Shown here in pieces: positions 53,211 to 61,302 of a DNA stretch of 64,000 nucleotides (position 1 is the first letter of the stretch; each line of letters begins with the position of its first letter). The DNA is taken from the NCBI GenBank assembly GCA_027343965.1, contig DAHWJX010000085.1:15479-79478 (forward strand), read 5' to 3'. Under the pieces are notes generated by a model that saw only the letters and a program-made list of their open reading frames with translations, made no database searches and was not told the DNA's origin. The position numbers and the translations under genes were made by a program. The DNA comes from JAKACU01 sp021821185. GTDB taxonomy: Bacteria; Bacillota; Bacilli; Alicyclobacillales; SLC66.

Positions 53211-53863
53211 TGTTTGTTCAAGTCGCACCGTCCATTTTATCCGCAGATTTTGCTGAACTTCGGAAGGCTGTACAAGCACTTGAAAATGCAGGTGCAGATG
53301 CTATTCATATCGACGTTATGGATGGGCATTTCGTGCCGAATTTAACGTTTGGGCCGCCGGTTATTGCTGCTTTACGTAAGTATACGAGGTTGCCATTTGA
53401 TGTTCATTTGATGATTGAACATCCCGAAGATTCTCTTTTAGCTTATCGCCAGGCTGGCGCCGATAGTATTACTGTACACGTTGAAGCTTGCACCCATTTG
53501 CAAAGGACACTTGCGATGATCCGTGAATTAGGTGCTCAGGCGGGTGTTGCCATCAACCCCGCGACATCGGAGCAAGTTTTGGATTATATCGTAGGTGATG
53601 TCGATCTCGTACTCGTCATGACAGTTAATCCTGGGTTTGGCGGGCAAGTATTCTTGCCTGCGATGATCGAAAAAATCAAACGGGTGCGCGAACTTCTTGC
53701 GTTGCATGGACGACGATCCGTACCGATCGAGGTAGATGGCGGCATTACGCCCGTTACAGCAGCAAGTTGTATCAGCGCCGGGGCATCCATTCTTGTTGCA
53801 GGGTCTTATGTATTTGGAGCCGACAACCTGTCGCAAGCAATTTTAAGCTTACGTGGGAAATAG
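53210..53863 (+). CDS. rpe: Ribulose-phosphate 3-epimerase
   Basis: A 217-residue TIM-barrel enzyme interconverting ribulose 5-phosphate and xylulose 5-phosphate. Motifs: VAPSILSADFAELRKAV, IDVMDGHFVPNLTFGPPVI with metal-binding His and Asp, FDVHLMIEHPE, VMTVNPGFGGQVF and EVDGGITPVTA. The GTG start shares its first base with the rsgA stop codon. Length is identical to that of B. subtilis Rpe. Confidence 0.96.
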   Translation: MFVQVAPSILSADFAELRKAVQALENAGADAIHIDVMDGHFVPNLTFGPPVIAALRKYTRLPFDVHLMIEHPEDSLLAYRQAGADSITVHVEACTHLQRTLAMIRELGAQAGVAINPATSEQVLDYIVGDVDLVLVMTVNPGFGGQVFLPAMIEKIKRVRELLALHGRRSVPIEVDGGITPVTAASCISAGASILVAGSYVFGADNLSQAILSLRGK

Positions 53864-54003
53864 GCACAAAATCTCTCCTAGGCGAATATAGTGAAGTGAT
53901 AGCGTTTCGCTGTTGACATAGCTATAATTCGTTTCGTTCTGATGCGACCGATGTATCTCGCCATGAAGCGCAATAAAGCGATGCGATAGGAGGGGGAGTC
54001 TTA

Positions 54004-54084
54004 ATGCGATTCTATACCATCAAATTGCCACGGTTTCTTGGGGGCATCGTCAAGGCCCTGCTGGGTGTGAAAAACCGCAGTTAA
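54004..54084 (+). CDS. spoVM: Stage V sporulation protein SpoVM
   Basis: A 26-residue amphipathic helix, MRFYTIKLPRFLGGIVKALL plus GVKNRS, nearly the same as B. subtilis SpoVM (also 26 residues). SpoVM marks the convex forespore membrane and anchors SpoIVA, the base of the spore coat. The conserved Pro9 and Ile6 equivalents are present. A GGAGGGGG ribosome site lies upstream. Transcription should be sigma-E dependent; ATA at 53899-53901 and CATAGCTA at 53917-53924 are a possible but weak match. It lies between rpe and rpmB as in B. subtilis. Confidence 0.95.
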   Translation: MRFYTIKLPRFLGGIVKALLGVKNRS

Positions 54085-54106
54085 TTCATTATGTGAAGAC
54101 AAAATG

Positions 54107-54135
54107 AAAAAAGCACCCCGCGCGGTGCTTTTTTT
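54107..54135. terminator. Bidirectional terminator between spoVM and rpmB
   Basis: AAAAAAGCACC and GGTGCTTTTTTT form a symmetric hairpin with a short GC-rich loop, giving a T tract on both strands. It separates the convergent spoVM and rpmB genes. Confidence 0.9.
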
Positions 54136-54153
54136 AATCAAGCTTGACAAACT

Positions 54154-54345
54154 TTAGATAGCGCGTTTCACTTTGCCGCCTTTAAGACAGCGTGTGCAAA
54201 CTCGAATGCGTTTCACGGAGCCGTTGACATTCGCGCGTACCGATTGAAGATTAGGAAGCCAACGACGCTTGTTTAAAATGTGGGAGTGGCTCACGGCATT
54301 TCCGACCTGAGGACCTTTACCGCATACTTCACAACGTTTCGCCAA
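54154..54345 (-). CDS. rpmB: 50S ribosomal protein L28
   Basis: A 63-residue protein: [41 protein letters not shown], then [21 protein letters not shown] ending. The zinc-binding pairs CEVC and CTRC are kept (C+ form). The frame opens further upstream at 54411, but that lies in the promoter; TTG at 54345 with AAGGGGGTG upstream gives the family N-terminus. Divergent from yloU, as in B. subtilis. Confidence 0.93.
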   Translation of the reverse strand: MAKRCEVCGKGPQVGNAVSHSHILNKRRWLPNLQSVRANVNGSVKRIRVCTRCLKGGKVKRAI

Positions 54346-54382
54346 GACAATGCACCCCCTTCGATCAGACATTAACTTTGTT

Positions 54383-54411
54383 ATAATAGCACACTCATGT
54401 CTTGATAACAA
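54383..54411 (-). promoter_or_regulatory. Sigma-A promoter of rpmB
   Basis: On the - strand TTGTTA (54411-54406) and TATTAT (54388-54383) are separated by 17 bases; the start of transcription would be near 54376, about 30 bases before the TTG start. Confidence 0.7.
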
Positions 54412-54520
54412 TCACCGATTCTCTCCGATCCACCCTACGTTTCTTCACACTTTTCTTGGTGAGTTTGGTGTAGTACACTTAGAAAAACCAATAGGATAGT
54501 TCTCAGGTGGAGGGATCGAT

Positions 54521-54886
54521 ATGCCAACTGTTGTTTCAAACGACTTGGGCAAGATTTTTATCGCCGATGAAGTAATTGCCACAGCGACAGGTATGGCAGC
54601 GTTGGACTGCTATGGATTGGCTGACATGGCAGCGAGAAAAGGCATGCGTGACAGTCTGTCAGAACTTTTAGGCAGAGAGAATCCTGGGCGCGGTGTGGAG
54701 GTCAAGGCATTACCTGACTCCTTGGAGGTTGATCTGTTTGTGATCGTCAGCTATGGTACACGGATACCTGAAGTGGCGGCCAACTTGCGCGATAAGGTGC
54801 GTTATACACTACAAGAGTCTTTCGGGATTGTTGCCGATCAAATTAACATTCATGTACAAGGTGTTAAAGTGATCGGGGAGAAATAG
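54521..54886 (+). CDS. yloU: Asp23/Gls24 family envelope stress protein YloU
   Basis: A 121-residue protein with the DUF322 (Asp23) pattern: GKIFIADEVIATATGMAALDCYGLADM, then VEVKALPDSLEVDLFVIVSYGTRIPEVAANLRDKVRYTLQESFGIVADQINIHVQGVKV. Asp23-type proteins are cytoplasmic and membrane-associated and appear in envelope stress; this YloU subgroup is always next to fakA (yloV). ATG with GGTGGAGGG upstream, 15 bases before fakA. Confidence 0.93.
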   Translation: MPTVVSNDLGKIFIADEVIATATGMAALDCYGLADMAARKGMRDSLSELLGRENPGRGVEVKALPDSLEVDLFVIVSYGTRIPEVAANLRDKVRYTLQESFGIVADQINIHVQGVKVIGEK

Positions 54887-54900
54887 GGGGGCACGTTTCG

Positions 54901-56583
54901 GTGCAGTATCAAGAGCGGATGAACCCGTCGCAGTTTATGCGAATGATTCACTACGGCTATGAAGAACTGCAAGCTAAAAAGGAGGAAGTTAATGCATTAA
55001 ACGTGTTTCCTGTACCCGATGGTGATACGGGCACCAATATGTATCTGTCTTTTTCATCGGGCATACGTGAGATGGAAAAGCTCCCGCCTGACGTGGAGCT
55101 TGAAAAAGTCGTGGAAGCGCTTGCTCTAGGTCTTTTGATGGGTGCACGAGGCAATTCAGGTGTTATTTTGTCGCAGTTATTTCGCGGATTTCAGTTGGTT
55201 TGTTCGGGCTCCGATGAGGTCACACCCGAATTATTGGCCAAAGCCCTTAGTAAAGGCGTGGAAACTGCTTATAAGGCTGTGGCGCGGCCGGTTGAGGGAA
55301 CAATCTTGACTGTTGCCCGAGAGGCTGCATCAAGTGCTCTTAAAGTTGCCAAAAAACCGCAAGCTACCTTAGTAACGGTACTCAAAGCAGCCATTGCAGC
55401 GGGCGAAGTGACGTTAAAAAGGACGACTGAGATGCTGCCAGCGCTTGCGCAAGCAGGCGTCGTGGATTCAGGTGGTCAAGGCCTTCTTCATATTTACAAA
55501 GGGTTTATGCGTAATTTTATCCTGGATCACGATCAGGAGATATTTCCGTTTGATCAGTCCATCCGACAAGTACCTCTAGCCTATGCTGCGGCAGAGGTTC
55601 ATGGTCAAGGTGAATATGGATATTGTACGGAATTTCTTCTTAAGATTGATGAGACATCACAAAATTTGCAAGAGGTTCAAGAAAAACTTAAACAGGAATT
55701 GCTGGACTTGGGCGATTCGCTGCTTGTCGTGTCCACATCTGGTATCGTTAAAGTTCATTTGCACACTCTTGCTCCTGGATTGGCGTTGCAAGCGGGCTTG
55801 GCCTATGGAAGCCTGCTTACCGTAAAAATTGATAATATGACAGAACAGCACCAAGCTTTGACAACGCAAGGGGTAATATCACCTGTAAAAAGGTATCACA
55901 ATTCTGACGCGGCCGATTCCGTGCGCCAACAATGCGGTCTTGTCGTCGTAGTTGCTGGGGAAGGGTTAACGGAAATTTTCCACAGTTTACATGTCGATGC
56001 GGTGGTGTCTGGTGGGCAAACGATGAATCCATCGACAAAAGAGATTTTGCAGGCGGTCGAACAGGTACAAGCTCATCATGTGTTTATTTTGCCGAATAAC
56101 AGCAACATCTTTATGGCTGCGCAACAAGTAGAAGAAGTGACTCATGGACGAGCAAAAATGCTTGCGACCGATTCGATCGGTGCGGGGTTCGCTGCGGCGT
56201 TAGCTTTTGACAAGGCAGCATCTGCGATAGATAACGAGAAAGTCATGCAAGAAGCGTTGGGTAAAATCCATTCCGGAGCCATTACGGCATCCGTTCGTGA
56301 TAGTACCATGGATGATCATGCGGTACGGCAAGGTGAGTACATGGGCCTGGCGGACGGACAATTGCTTTTTGTCGATCCAAATCGAGACAGCGTTTTAAAA
56401 AGTATGCTTGAGCATTTTTGCTTAGAGGGTGCTGAAATTTGTACCGTTTTTTATGCGCAAGAAGCTTTGGCTACGGAGGCGCAAGCTGTTGTTGATCAAG
56501 TTCAGATGCATTTTCCAGACGTCGAATTTGAGGCCCACTATGGTGGACAACCAGTGTATGAGTACTTACTTGCATCGGAATAA
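54901..56583 (+). CDS. fakA: Fatty acid kinase subunit FakA (YloV, DAK2 domain)
   Basis: A 560-residue protein with an N-terminal DhaL ATP-binding domain (NVFPVPDGDTGTNMYLSF near residue 38 with the Mg-binding aspartates, GARGNSGVILSQLFRG near residue 81), a middle domain and a C-terminal DegV-like domain. FakA phosphorylates fatty acids presented by FakB proteins so that exogenous fatty acids can enter phospholipid synthesis. No fakB lies in the window. GTG start with GGGGGG nine bases upstream. Confidence 0.92.
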   Translation: MQYQERMNPSQFMRMIHYGYEELQAKKEEVNALNVFPVPDGDTGTNMYLSFSSGIREMEKLPPDVELEKVVEALALGLLMGARGNSGVILSQLFRGFQLVCSGSDEVTPELLAKALSKGVETAYKAVARPVEGTILTVAREAASSALKVAKKPQATLVTVLKAAIAAGEVTLKRTTEMLPALAQAGVVDSGGQGLLHIYKGFMRNFILDHDQEIFPFDQSIRQVPLAYAAAEVHGQGEYGYCTEFLLKIDETSQNLQEVQEKLKQELLDLGDSLLVVSTSGIVKVHLHTLAPGLALQAGLAYGSLLTVKIDNMTEQHQALTTQGVISPVKRYHNSDAADSVRQQCGLVVVVAGEGLTEIFHSLHVDAVVSGGQTMNPSTKEILQAVEQVQAHHVFILPNNSNIFMAAQQVEEVTHGRAKMLATDSIGAGFAAALAFDKAASAIDNEKVMQEALGKIHSGAITASVRDSTMDDHAVRQGEYMGLADGQLLFVDPNRDSVLKSMLEHFCLEGAEICTVFYAQEALATEAQAVVDQVQMHFPDVEFEAHYGGQPVYEYLLASE

Positions 56584-56595
56584 GAGGTGTAGAGT

Positions 56596-58653
56596 ATGTC
56601 GCGTGAAATGGCTTCAGAAACCTCGCTACAGTCGGTTGATGTCCTGTTCGTTCCGGGAATCGGTCCGGAACGCGCGGGACTTTTACACAGATTGGGTATT
56701 TTTAGTGTGTATGATCTTTTGTACTACTTTCCTTTTCGGTATGATGAATTGACATCAACTTCTGAAGCACTAGAAGATGGCGTTAAAGTATCTTTGGTGG
56801 TGACCGTTTCAGGACCACCTGCTGTGCGATTTCGCGCGTCACGTTCAACGGTGACTGTGCCTGTGCAAAGTGATGAAAACATGCTTAAAGCAGTATTTTT
56901 CAATCAACCTTATGTGAGACATCAAGCAACCTTAGGAAGACTCCTGCGCATTTCAGGTAGCTATAATAGTCGTTATGGCTCTGTTCAAGTTTCTTCGTAT
57001 GAGTTTCTTAAGGATCACGTAAGCACTCCAAGCAACCCCGTTTATCGAGTGACAGAAAACCTATCGGTAAAGACGTTGCGAAAGATGATCGCTACAGCGC
57101 TTAGGACGCATGGTACTCTGCTTGAAGATCGACTTCCTGCTACGTTGCGTGCTCGCTTCAAGTTGGTCTCTATTCAAGATGCGGTGATGTTTATGCACAG
57201 TCCTCAGGACACCGAACAACTTCGTCAGGCGCGTAGACGTCTGGTTTTTGAAGAATTTTTGCTGTTTCAAGTGCGTCTGCAGATGCAACGCCATCGTAGC
57301 CGTGAGACAACGCATCAAGCTTTGGATGTTATTACTCTACAACAAGGTGTCAAGGTATACCTTGATGCGTTGCCTTTTACATTAACTACTGCGCAAAAGC
57401 AAGCGATTGTGGAAATTTTGCAAGACATGGCAAGTGGCATACCTATGTATCGTATGTTGCAAGGTGATGTGGGTTCTGGTAAAACTGCAGTCGCGTTTGC
57501 TGTGATGGTTGCTTTGGCAAAAAAGAACTATCAATCAGCTCTCATGGCCCCTACTTCTATTTTAGCACGGCAACATTTCCTTGAGGCGGAGCAGTTTTTA
57601 AAGCCTTTAGGTATTCGTGTCGCTTTGCTGACCGGGTCTTCACCTGATCGACAAAAGACGATGGCTATGATTCGTGATGGACTTGTCGATGTCGTTATTG
57701 GTACAAATGCTCTCGTACAAGAACATGTGGAATTTTCAATGCTGCGCCTCGCTGTGATCGATGAGCAACATCGTTTTGGTGTTCAGGCACGCAAAATGCT
57801 GCGTCAAAAAGGTGGCGATGCTGTCGATGTTTTGCAATTGTCGGCCACGCCCATTCCACGATCGCTAGCTTTGACGCTTTACGGAGATATTGCTATCTCC
57901 ACCATGCGTGAAAGACCACCGTCGCGCTTACCTATCGAAACGTATGTTTATTCCCTTAAAAAAGAACAACTCGCGTTGCAACGGTTGCAAAAAGAGTTAG
58001 CCAAGGGTAGACAAGCTTATATTGTGGCCCCGCGCATTGAGTCTTTGTCGCTTGAGCAAGAGGAATTAAGTGCGATTGGTTTGTATGAGAAGTTTAAAGA
58101 ACAACTTGGTTTTTGGACGGTAGGGTTGCTCCATGGAGCTATGCCTGACAGCAGTCGCATCGAAGTGATGGAAGCGTTTGTGCTGGGATCTTTGCAAGTC
58201 TTGGTGGCCACGTCGATCATTGAGGTTGGCGTCAGCGTTGCCAATGCTACCGTGATGATGATTTATGACGCAGACCGATTTGGTTTAGCTACATTGCATC
58301 AACTTCGTGGCCGCGTAGGGCGGTCTACCCATGCATCTGTTTGTATTTTGCTTGCCGATCCATCGACGCCTGTCGCTCGTGAACGGTTGCAATTAATGCA
58401 ACAGACGGAAGATGGCTTTATTTTGGCACAAAAAGATTTACAATTGCGAGGACCAGGTGAGGTGTTTGGCGATCGCCAAAGTGGCCTACCGACATTCCAA
58501 GTAGGGGATCCTATTCGTGACTTGCGCATCATGGAAGTAGCTCGAGATGAAGTAGCGACACTGATGGCATCTGGTGATCTATGGTTGTTGCCGGCTTATG
58601 CGCCACTGCTTCGTTATGCACTACGTGAAACTGAGTCATTGGCTGATTCGTGA
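56596..58653 (+). CDS. recG: ATP-dependent DNA helicase RecG
   Basis: A 685-residue SF2 helicase that reverses forks and processes branched DNA. An N-terminal wedge/OB domain (VSLVVTVSGPPAVRF, LLRISGSYNSRYGSVQVSSYEF) is followed by Walker A LQGDVGSGKTAVAFAVM near residue 290, the DEQH box VIDEQHRFGVQAR near residue 390, LSATPIPRSLALTLYG, and the C-terminal QLRGRVGRS and RGPGEVFGDRQSG motifs. ATG with GAGGTG upstream. Confidence 0.96.
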   Translation: MSREMASETSLQSVDVLFVPGIGPERAGLLHRLGIFSVYDLLYYFPFRYDELTSTSEALEDGVKVSLVVTVSGPPAVRFRASRSTVTVPVQSDENMLKAVFFNQPYVRHQATLGRLLRISGSYNSRYGSVQVSSYEFLKDHVSTPSNPVYRVTENLSVKTLRKMIATALRTHGTLLEDRLPATLRARFKLVSIQDAVMFMHSPQDTEQLRQARRRLVFEEFLLFQVRLQMQRHRSRETTHQALDVITLQQGVKVYLDALPFTLTTAQKQAIVEILQDMASGIPMYRMLQGDVGSGKTAVAFAVMVALAKKNYQSALMAPTSILARQHFLEAEQFLKPLGIRVALLTGSSPDRQKTMAMIRDGLVDVVIGTNALVQEHVEFSMLRLAVIDEQHRFGVQARKMLRQKGGDAVDVLQLSATPIPRSLALTLYGDIAISTMRERPPSRLPIETYVYSLKKEQLALQRLQKELAKGRQAYIVAPRIESLSLEQEELSAIGLYEKFKEQLGFWTVGLLHGAMPDSSRIEVMEAFVLGSLQVLVATSIIEVGVSVANATVMMIYDADRFGLATLHQLRGRVGRSTHASVCILLADPSTPVARERLQLMQQTEDGFILAQKDLQLRGPGEVFGDRQSGLPTFQVGDPIRDLRIMEVARDEVATLMASGDLWLLPAYAPLLRYALRETESLADS

Positions 58654-58698
58654 TGTCATACCATAGCATTGGAGCAGCTAAGGAATAGGGGTCAAGGA

Positions 58699-59487
58699 AT
58701 GGTAAGGAAATTTCTTATTTCACGAATACTTTGGCTAATGCCAAAACGCACGCTCACTTCTTTGGTTGGTTGGTTCTGCCATACGCGTGCAAGCGCTTTA
58801 TGCATTCCTCTTTTTTCCTATTGCTATAAAATCCCATTGGAACAAGCACAATATCCGTATCGTCACTATCCATCCCTCACAGCCTTTTTTTCACGGCGAC
58901 TCAAGCCATCCTTGCGCGTGATGCCTACCGACGAGCGTGCTGTCGTTTCACCGGTGGATGGTGTCGTTTCGAGTATAGGTATCATACATCAGGGATTACT
59001 TGTGCAAGTTAAAGGCGTCGAATTTACTGTTAAGGATTTGCTGGATCGAGCGATGTATGATGACGATTTTGAGGGTGGAACGTATGTCATTATCTACTTG
59101 AGTCCACAGGATTATCATCGAATTCATGCACCGCTTACTGCCATGGTGGTCAGTCAAACACGCATAGGAGGAATGCTATTTCCTGTCAATCGCCTTGGGT
59201 TGTATACGATCGATAGCTTATACACGAAAAATGAACGCCTTGTTTGTTCCATGGTGCAAGATGCTTATCGTTTTTCGCTCATTGCAGTTGGTTCGACACT
59301 TGTGGGTAGTGTGAAACTTTCACCGGCACTTGATGGAAAGCAAGAAATCATTGTGACGCAAGGGGATGAATTGGGGTGGTTTGAATTTGGCAGCACGGTT
59401 ATTTTGCTATTTGCAAAAGGACAGGTTGAGTTATCCTTACAAAAAGGGCAACGCATTGAGGCTTTACAACAAATAGGCACATGGTAA
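58699..59487 (+). CDS. psd: Phosphatidylserine decarboxylase
   Basis: A 262-residue membrane-associated pyruvoyl enzyme that makes phosphatidylethanolamine. The self-processing motif, LGST in E. coli, reads FGST in GWFEFGSTVILLFAKG near residue 234; cleavage before the Ser would yield the pyruvoyl alpha subunit. SPVDGVVSSIG near residue 84 and LSPQDYHRIHAPL near residue 135 hold the other conserved Asp and His. ATG at 58699 with AGGGG upstream is chosen over the TTG at 58669; length then equals B. subtilis Psd (263). No pssA is nearby, which is unlike B. subtilis. Confidence 0.92.
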   Translation: MVRKFLISRILWLMPKRTLTSLVGWFCHTRASALCIPLFSYCYKIPLEQAQYPYRHYPSLTAFFSRRLKPSLRVMPTDERAVVSPVDGVVSSIGIIHQGLLVQVKGVEFTVKDLLDRAMYDDDFEGGTYVIIYLSPQDYHRIHAPLTAMVVSQTRIGGMLFPVNRLGLYTIDSLYTKNERLVCSMVQDAYRFSLIAVGSTLVGSVKLSPALDGKQEIIVTQGDELGWFEFGSTVILLFAKGQVELSLQKGQRIEALQQIGTW

Positions 59488-59488
59488 A

Positions 59489-59529
59489 GGCGAGACAGCG
59501 CAGAGTGCACTGCCTCGCCGCCGATTTTT
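59489..59529 (+). terminator. Terminator after psd
   Basis: GGCGAG...CAG pairs with CTG...CTCGCC around an 11-base loop and is followed by GCCGATTTTTG. It starts two bases after the psd stop and lies between convergent psd and the small - strand gene. Confidence 0.65.
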
Positions 59530-59532
59530 GCC

Positions 59533-59667
59533 TTAGTAGGCGCCAACTGCGGTACCTGGCGTACCTGCTCCATAGCCATAGCCGATACCAGGTACGAGTA
59601 AGAAGAAGAGAACGAAGATGATTAAGAACACCACAGCCCATCGTGTATATCCACCGAAAGTACCCAT
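59533..59667 (-). CDS. Small single-span membrane peptide A (YjcZ-like)
   Basis: A 44-residue peptide starting MGTFGGYTRWAVVFLIIFVL, followed by FFLLVPGIGYGYGAGTPGTAVGAY. One hydrophobic span (about residues 10-27) and a Gly/Tyr-rich C-terminus resemble the YjcZ family of small sporulation-associated membrane peptides. The family assignment is tentative. GAGGAGGAT lies upstream. The core GGYTRWAVVFLIIFVLFFLL is identical in peptide B just upstream, so the pair arose by duplication. Spacing of 55 bases suggests one transcript with B. Confidence 0.72.
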   Translation of the reverse strand: MGTFGGYTRWAVVFLIIFVLFFLLVPGIGYGYGAGTPGTAVGAY

Positions 59668-59722
59668 GAATGACATCCTCCTCATTAGATGAACTACTGT
59701 TGATGATGAGTGACCCTGTTAT

Positions 59723-59842
59723 TTAGTAGACAGGAACCGTGGTACATTGTGTCGTATAAACTGGGATGAGCAGGAAGAACAAGACGAAGATGATCAAGAA
59801 CACCACAGCCCATCGTGTATACCCGCCAAACACGCCTTCCAT
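59723..59842 (-). CDS. Small single-span membrane peptide B (YjcZ-like)
   Basis: A 39-residue peptide: MEGVFGGYTRWAVVFLIIFV, then LFFLLIPVYTTQCTTVPVY. The hydrophobic core matches peptide A over 20 residues, while the C-termini differ: this one has a Cys and a Thr/Val-rich end rather than Gly/Tyr. GAGGAGTTACCTCA precedes the ATG. DNA of the core is also nearly identical, which suggests recent duplication or selection on the sequence. Confidence 0.72.
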   Translation of the reverse strand: MEGVFGGYTRWAVVFLIIFVLFFLLIPVYTTQCTTVPVY

Positions 59843-59881
59843 TGAGGTAACTCCTCTCTTTCAAGTGGTGATGGTACACTC

Positions 59882-59910
59882 TAAGTAATGCAGCAAACTA
59901 CCTGGTTGTC
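59882..59910 (-). promoter_or_regulatory. Possible sigma-K-type promoter for the twin peptides
   Basis: On the - strand GACA (59910-59907), 16 bases, then CATTACTTA (59890-59882), against a sigma-K consensus of roughly mACm-N16/17-CATAnnnTA. One mismatch in the -10. No good sigma-A alternative was seen. Treat as a suggestion. Confidence 0.35.
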
Positions 59911-59940
59911 AGGGACATATGCCCTTATACATAAAGAAAT

Positions 59941-59966
59941 CCCCCTCGCCCGGGTACGCGAGGGGG
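59941..59966. other. GC-rich hairpin in the intergenic region before rsmD
   Basis: CCCCCTCG and CGAGGGGG form a very stable stem around CCCGGGTACG. TTCTGCTTCTTTT follows on +, an imperfect T tract. No + strand gene lies directly upstream to be terminated. Confidence 0.6.
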
Positions 59967-59982
59967 TTCTGCTTCTTTTGGA

Positions 59983-60108
59983 CATGGTGCAAAAGCTAGA
60001 AGCTTTTTGCACATGACCAAATTCAGCTACTGGGAGAGGAGAAACCGGAAGAGAGTGCATAACGACTCTCTTTGGTTGCCTTAGCGATGTTTAGTCGCTA
60101 CAAACAGT
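59983..60108 (+). ncRNA. Structured leader or small RNA upstream of rsmD (ylbH)
   Basis: The stretch 59843-60220 has no coding gene. It holds three hairpins in a row: CAT-GTGCAAAAGCT/AGCTTTTTGCAC-ATG (59983-60015), AAGAGAGT/ACTCTCTT extended by ACC/GGT (60044-60076), and TAGCGA/TCGCTA (60082-60100). B. subtilis and relatives are known to carry a conserved 'ylbH leader' RNA motif before ylbH (rsmD). The position fits, but I cannot confirm the family from sequence alone. Bases 60109-60205 show no further structure that I recognise. Confidence 0.4.
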
Positions 60109-60220
60109 GTGATCGCCAGCCGATTTTCTTATACATCGTGATGAAACTTTTTACTGTGTTGTTGCCGATGGGCCATGTGATGAAGTACGCTATAAGTCAA
60201 GAAATGAGGTGATAGCATCT

Positions 60221-60766
60221 TTGCTTCGTGTGATAGCAGGAGATCATAAGGGGAGAATCCTCAAGACGCCGAAAAGCCGCTCTACAAGGCCAACAGGAGA
60301 TCGTGTCAAAGAAGCGATATTTTCCATGATTGGACCTTATTTTACGCAGGAATCATGCCTTGATGTTTTTGCTGGTTCAGGGGCACTTGGCATCGAGGCG
60401 CTAAGTCGCGGTGTTCAACATGCTACATTCATCGATAAAGGGAGCGCAGCGGTTATCGACGAGAATGTAACCAATCTTAGGTTAGCAGATCGTACCACAA
60501 TTTTTCGTATGAATTTTAAACAGGCATTCATGCGCTTGCATGAACAAGGTGCTATGTTTGACTTAGTATTTGCTGATCCGCCTTATAGTGCAGAATTACT
60601 TACCTCTTGTTTAGATGGTCTGGTGCAATTGCCGTTGCTTGCCCCTCGCGCACTTGTAGTCGCCGAGATGCATTCGGAATCACTGACGCCTGATATAGCG
60701 GGTCTTTTACTTATTAAAGAGGCCTTGTATGGCATTACAAAAATAGCTGTTTATCGCTTTACATAA
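60221..60766 (+). CDS. rsmD: 16S rRNA G966 N2-methyltransferase RsmD (YlbH)
   Basis: A 181-residue SAM methyltransferase. It has the N-terminal LRVIAGDHKGRILKTPK, SAM-binding LDVFAGSGALGIEALSRG near residue 47, and the catalytic DPPY motif in FADPPYS near residue 123. TTG at 60221, seven bases after AGGTGAT, gives the family N-terminus; the GTG at 60209 overlaps that ribosome site. It heads the rsmD-coaD-ylbK-ylbL-yceD-rpmF block. Confidence 0.92.
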   Translation: MLRVIAGDHKGRILKTPKSRSTRPTGDRVKEAIFSMIGPYFTQESCLDVFAGSGALGIEALSRGVQHATFIDKGSAAVIDENVTNLRLADRTTIFRMNFKQAFMRLHEQGAMFDLVFADPPYSAELLTSCLDGLVQLPLLAPRALVVAEMHSESLTPDIAGLLLIKEALYGITKIAVYRFT

Positions 60767-60786
60767 GCGTTTTTGGGGGAAATATA

Positions 60787-61275
60787 ATGAGAATTGCCAT
60801 TTATCCCGGAACATTTGATCCTGTAACAAAGGGACATTTATATGTCGTGGAACGTAGTGCTAAAATCTTTGACCATGTCGTCGTTGCCGTCTTGGTCAAC
60901 TTAAAAAAAGAACCTCTATTTTCCGTTGAAGAGCGGATGACGTTTATTGCGGATAGTATTTCGCATTTGAGCAATGTGAGTGTTGATCACTTTTCTGGTC
61001 TGTTGGTGCATTTCCTGCAGGAACGACACGCACGGTTTATCATACGGGGCTTACGATTTGTTAGCGACTTGGAGACGGAATTGCAAATGGCTTCTATGAA
61101 TAAGGACTTAATGCCCGATGTCGAAACCATTTTTATTCCGACACATCATGAATTCTCTTATCTTAGTTCAAGTATCGTTAAAGAAGTGGCCCATCTTGGT
61201 GGTGATGTCAGTCGATTTGTGCCAACGAATGTTCTGCAGGGTTTTGCAGACAAATACGCAGATGATAAACGGTAA
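60787..61275 (+). CDS. coaD: Phosphopantetheine adenylyltransferase
   Basis: A 162-residue nucleotidyltransferase that makes dephospho-CoA. It has the N-terminal YPGTFDPVTKGHLYVVERS with the HxGH-like TKGH motif, IRGLRFVSDLETELQMASMN, and the C-terminal YLSSSIVKEVAHLGGDVS. It acts after CoaBC (42270) in coenzyme A synthesis. ATG with GGGGGAAAT upstream; follows rsmD by 20 bases as in B. subtilis (ylbH-coaD). Confidence 0.96.
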   Translation: MRIAIYPGTFDPVTKGHLYVVERSAKIFDHVVVAVLVNLKKEPLFSVEERMTFIADSISHLSNVSVDHFSGLLVHFLQERHARFIIRGLRFVSDLETELQMASMNKDLMPDVETIFIPTHHEFSYLSSSIVKEVAHLGGDVSRFVPTNVLQGFADKYADDKR

Positions 61276-61302
61276 ATTGCTTAATGATGTGGGGGTATGG
61301 GC

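Noticed and set aside
53913..53928. TTGACA and TATAAT close together upstream of spoVM
   Set aside because: The two hexamers are only four bases apart, so they cannot form one sigma-A promoter, and neither has a partner at 16-18 bases.
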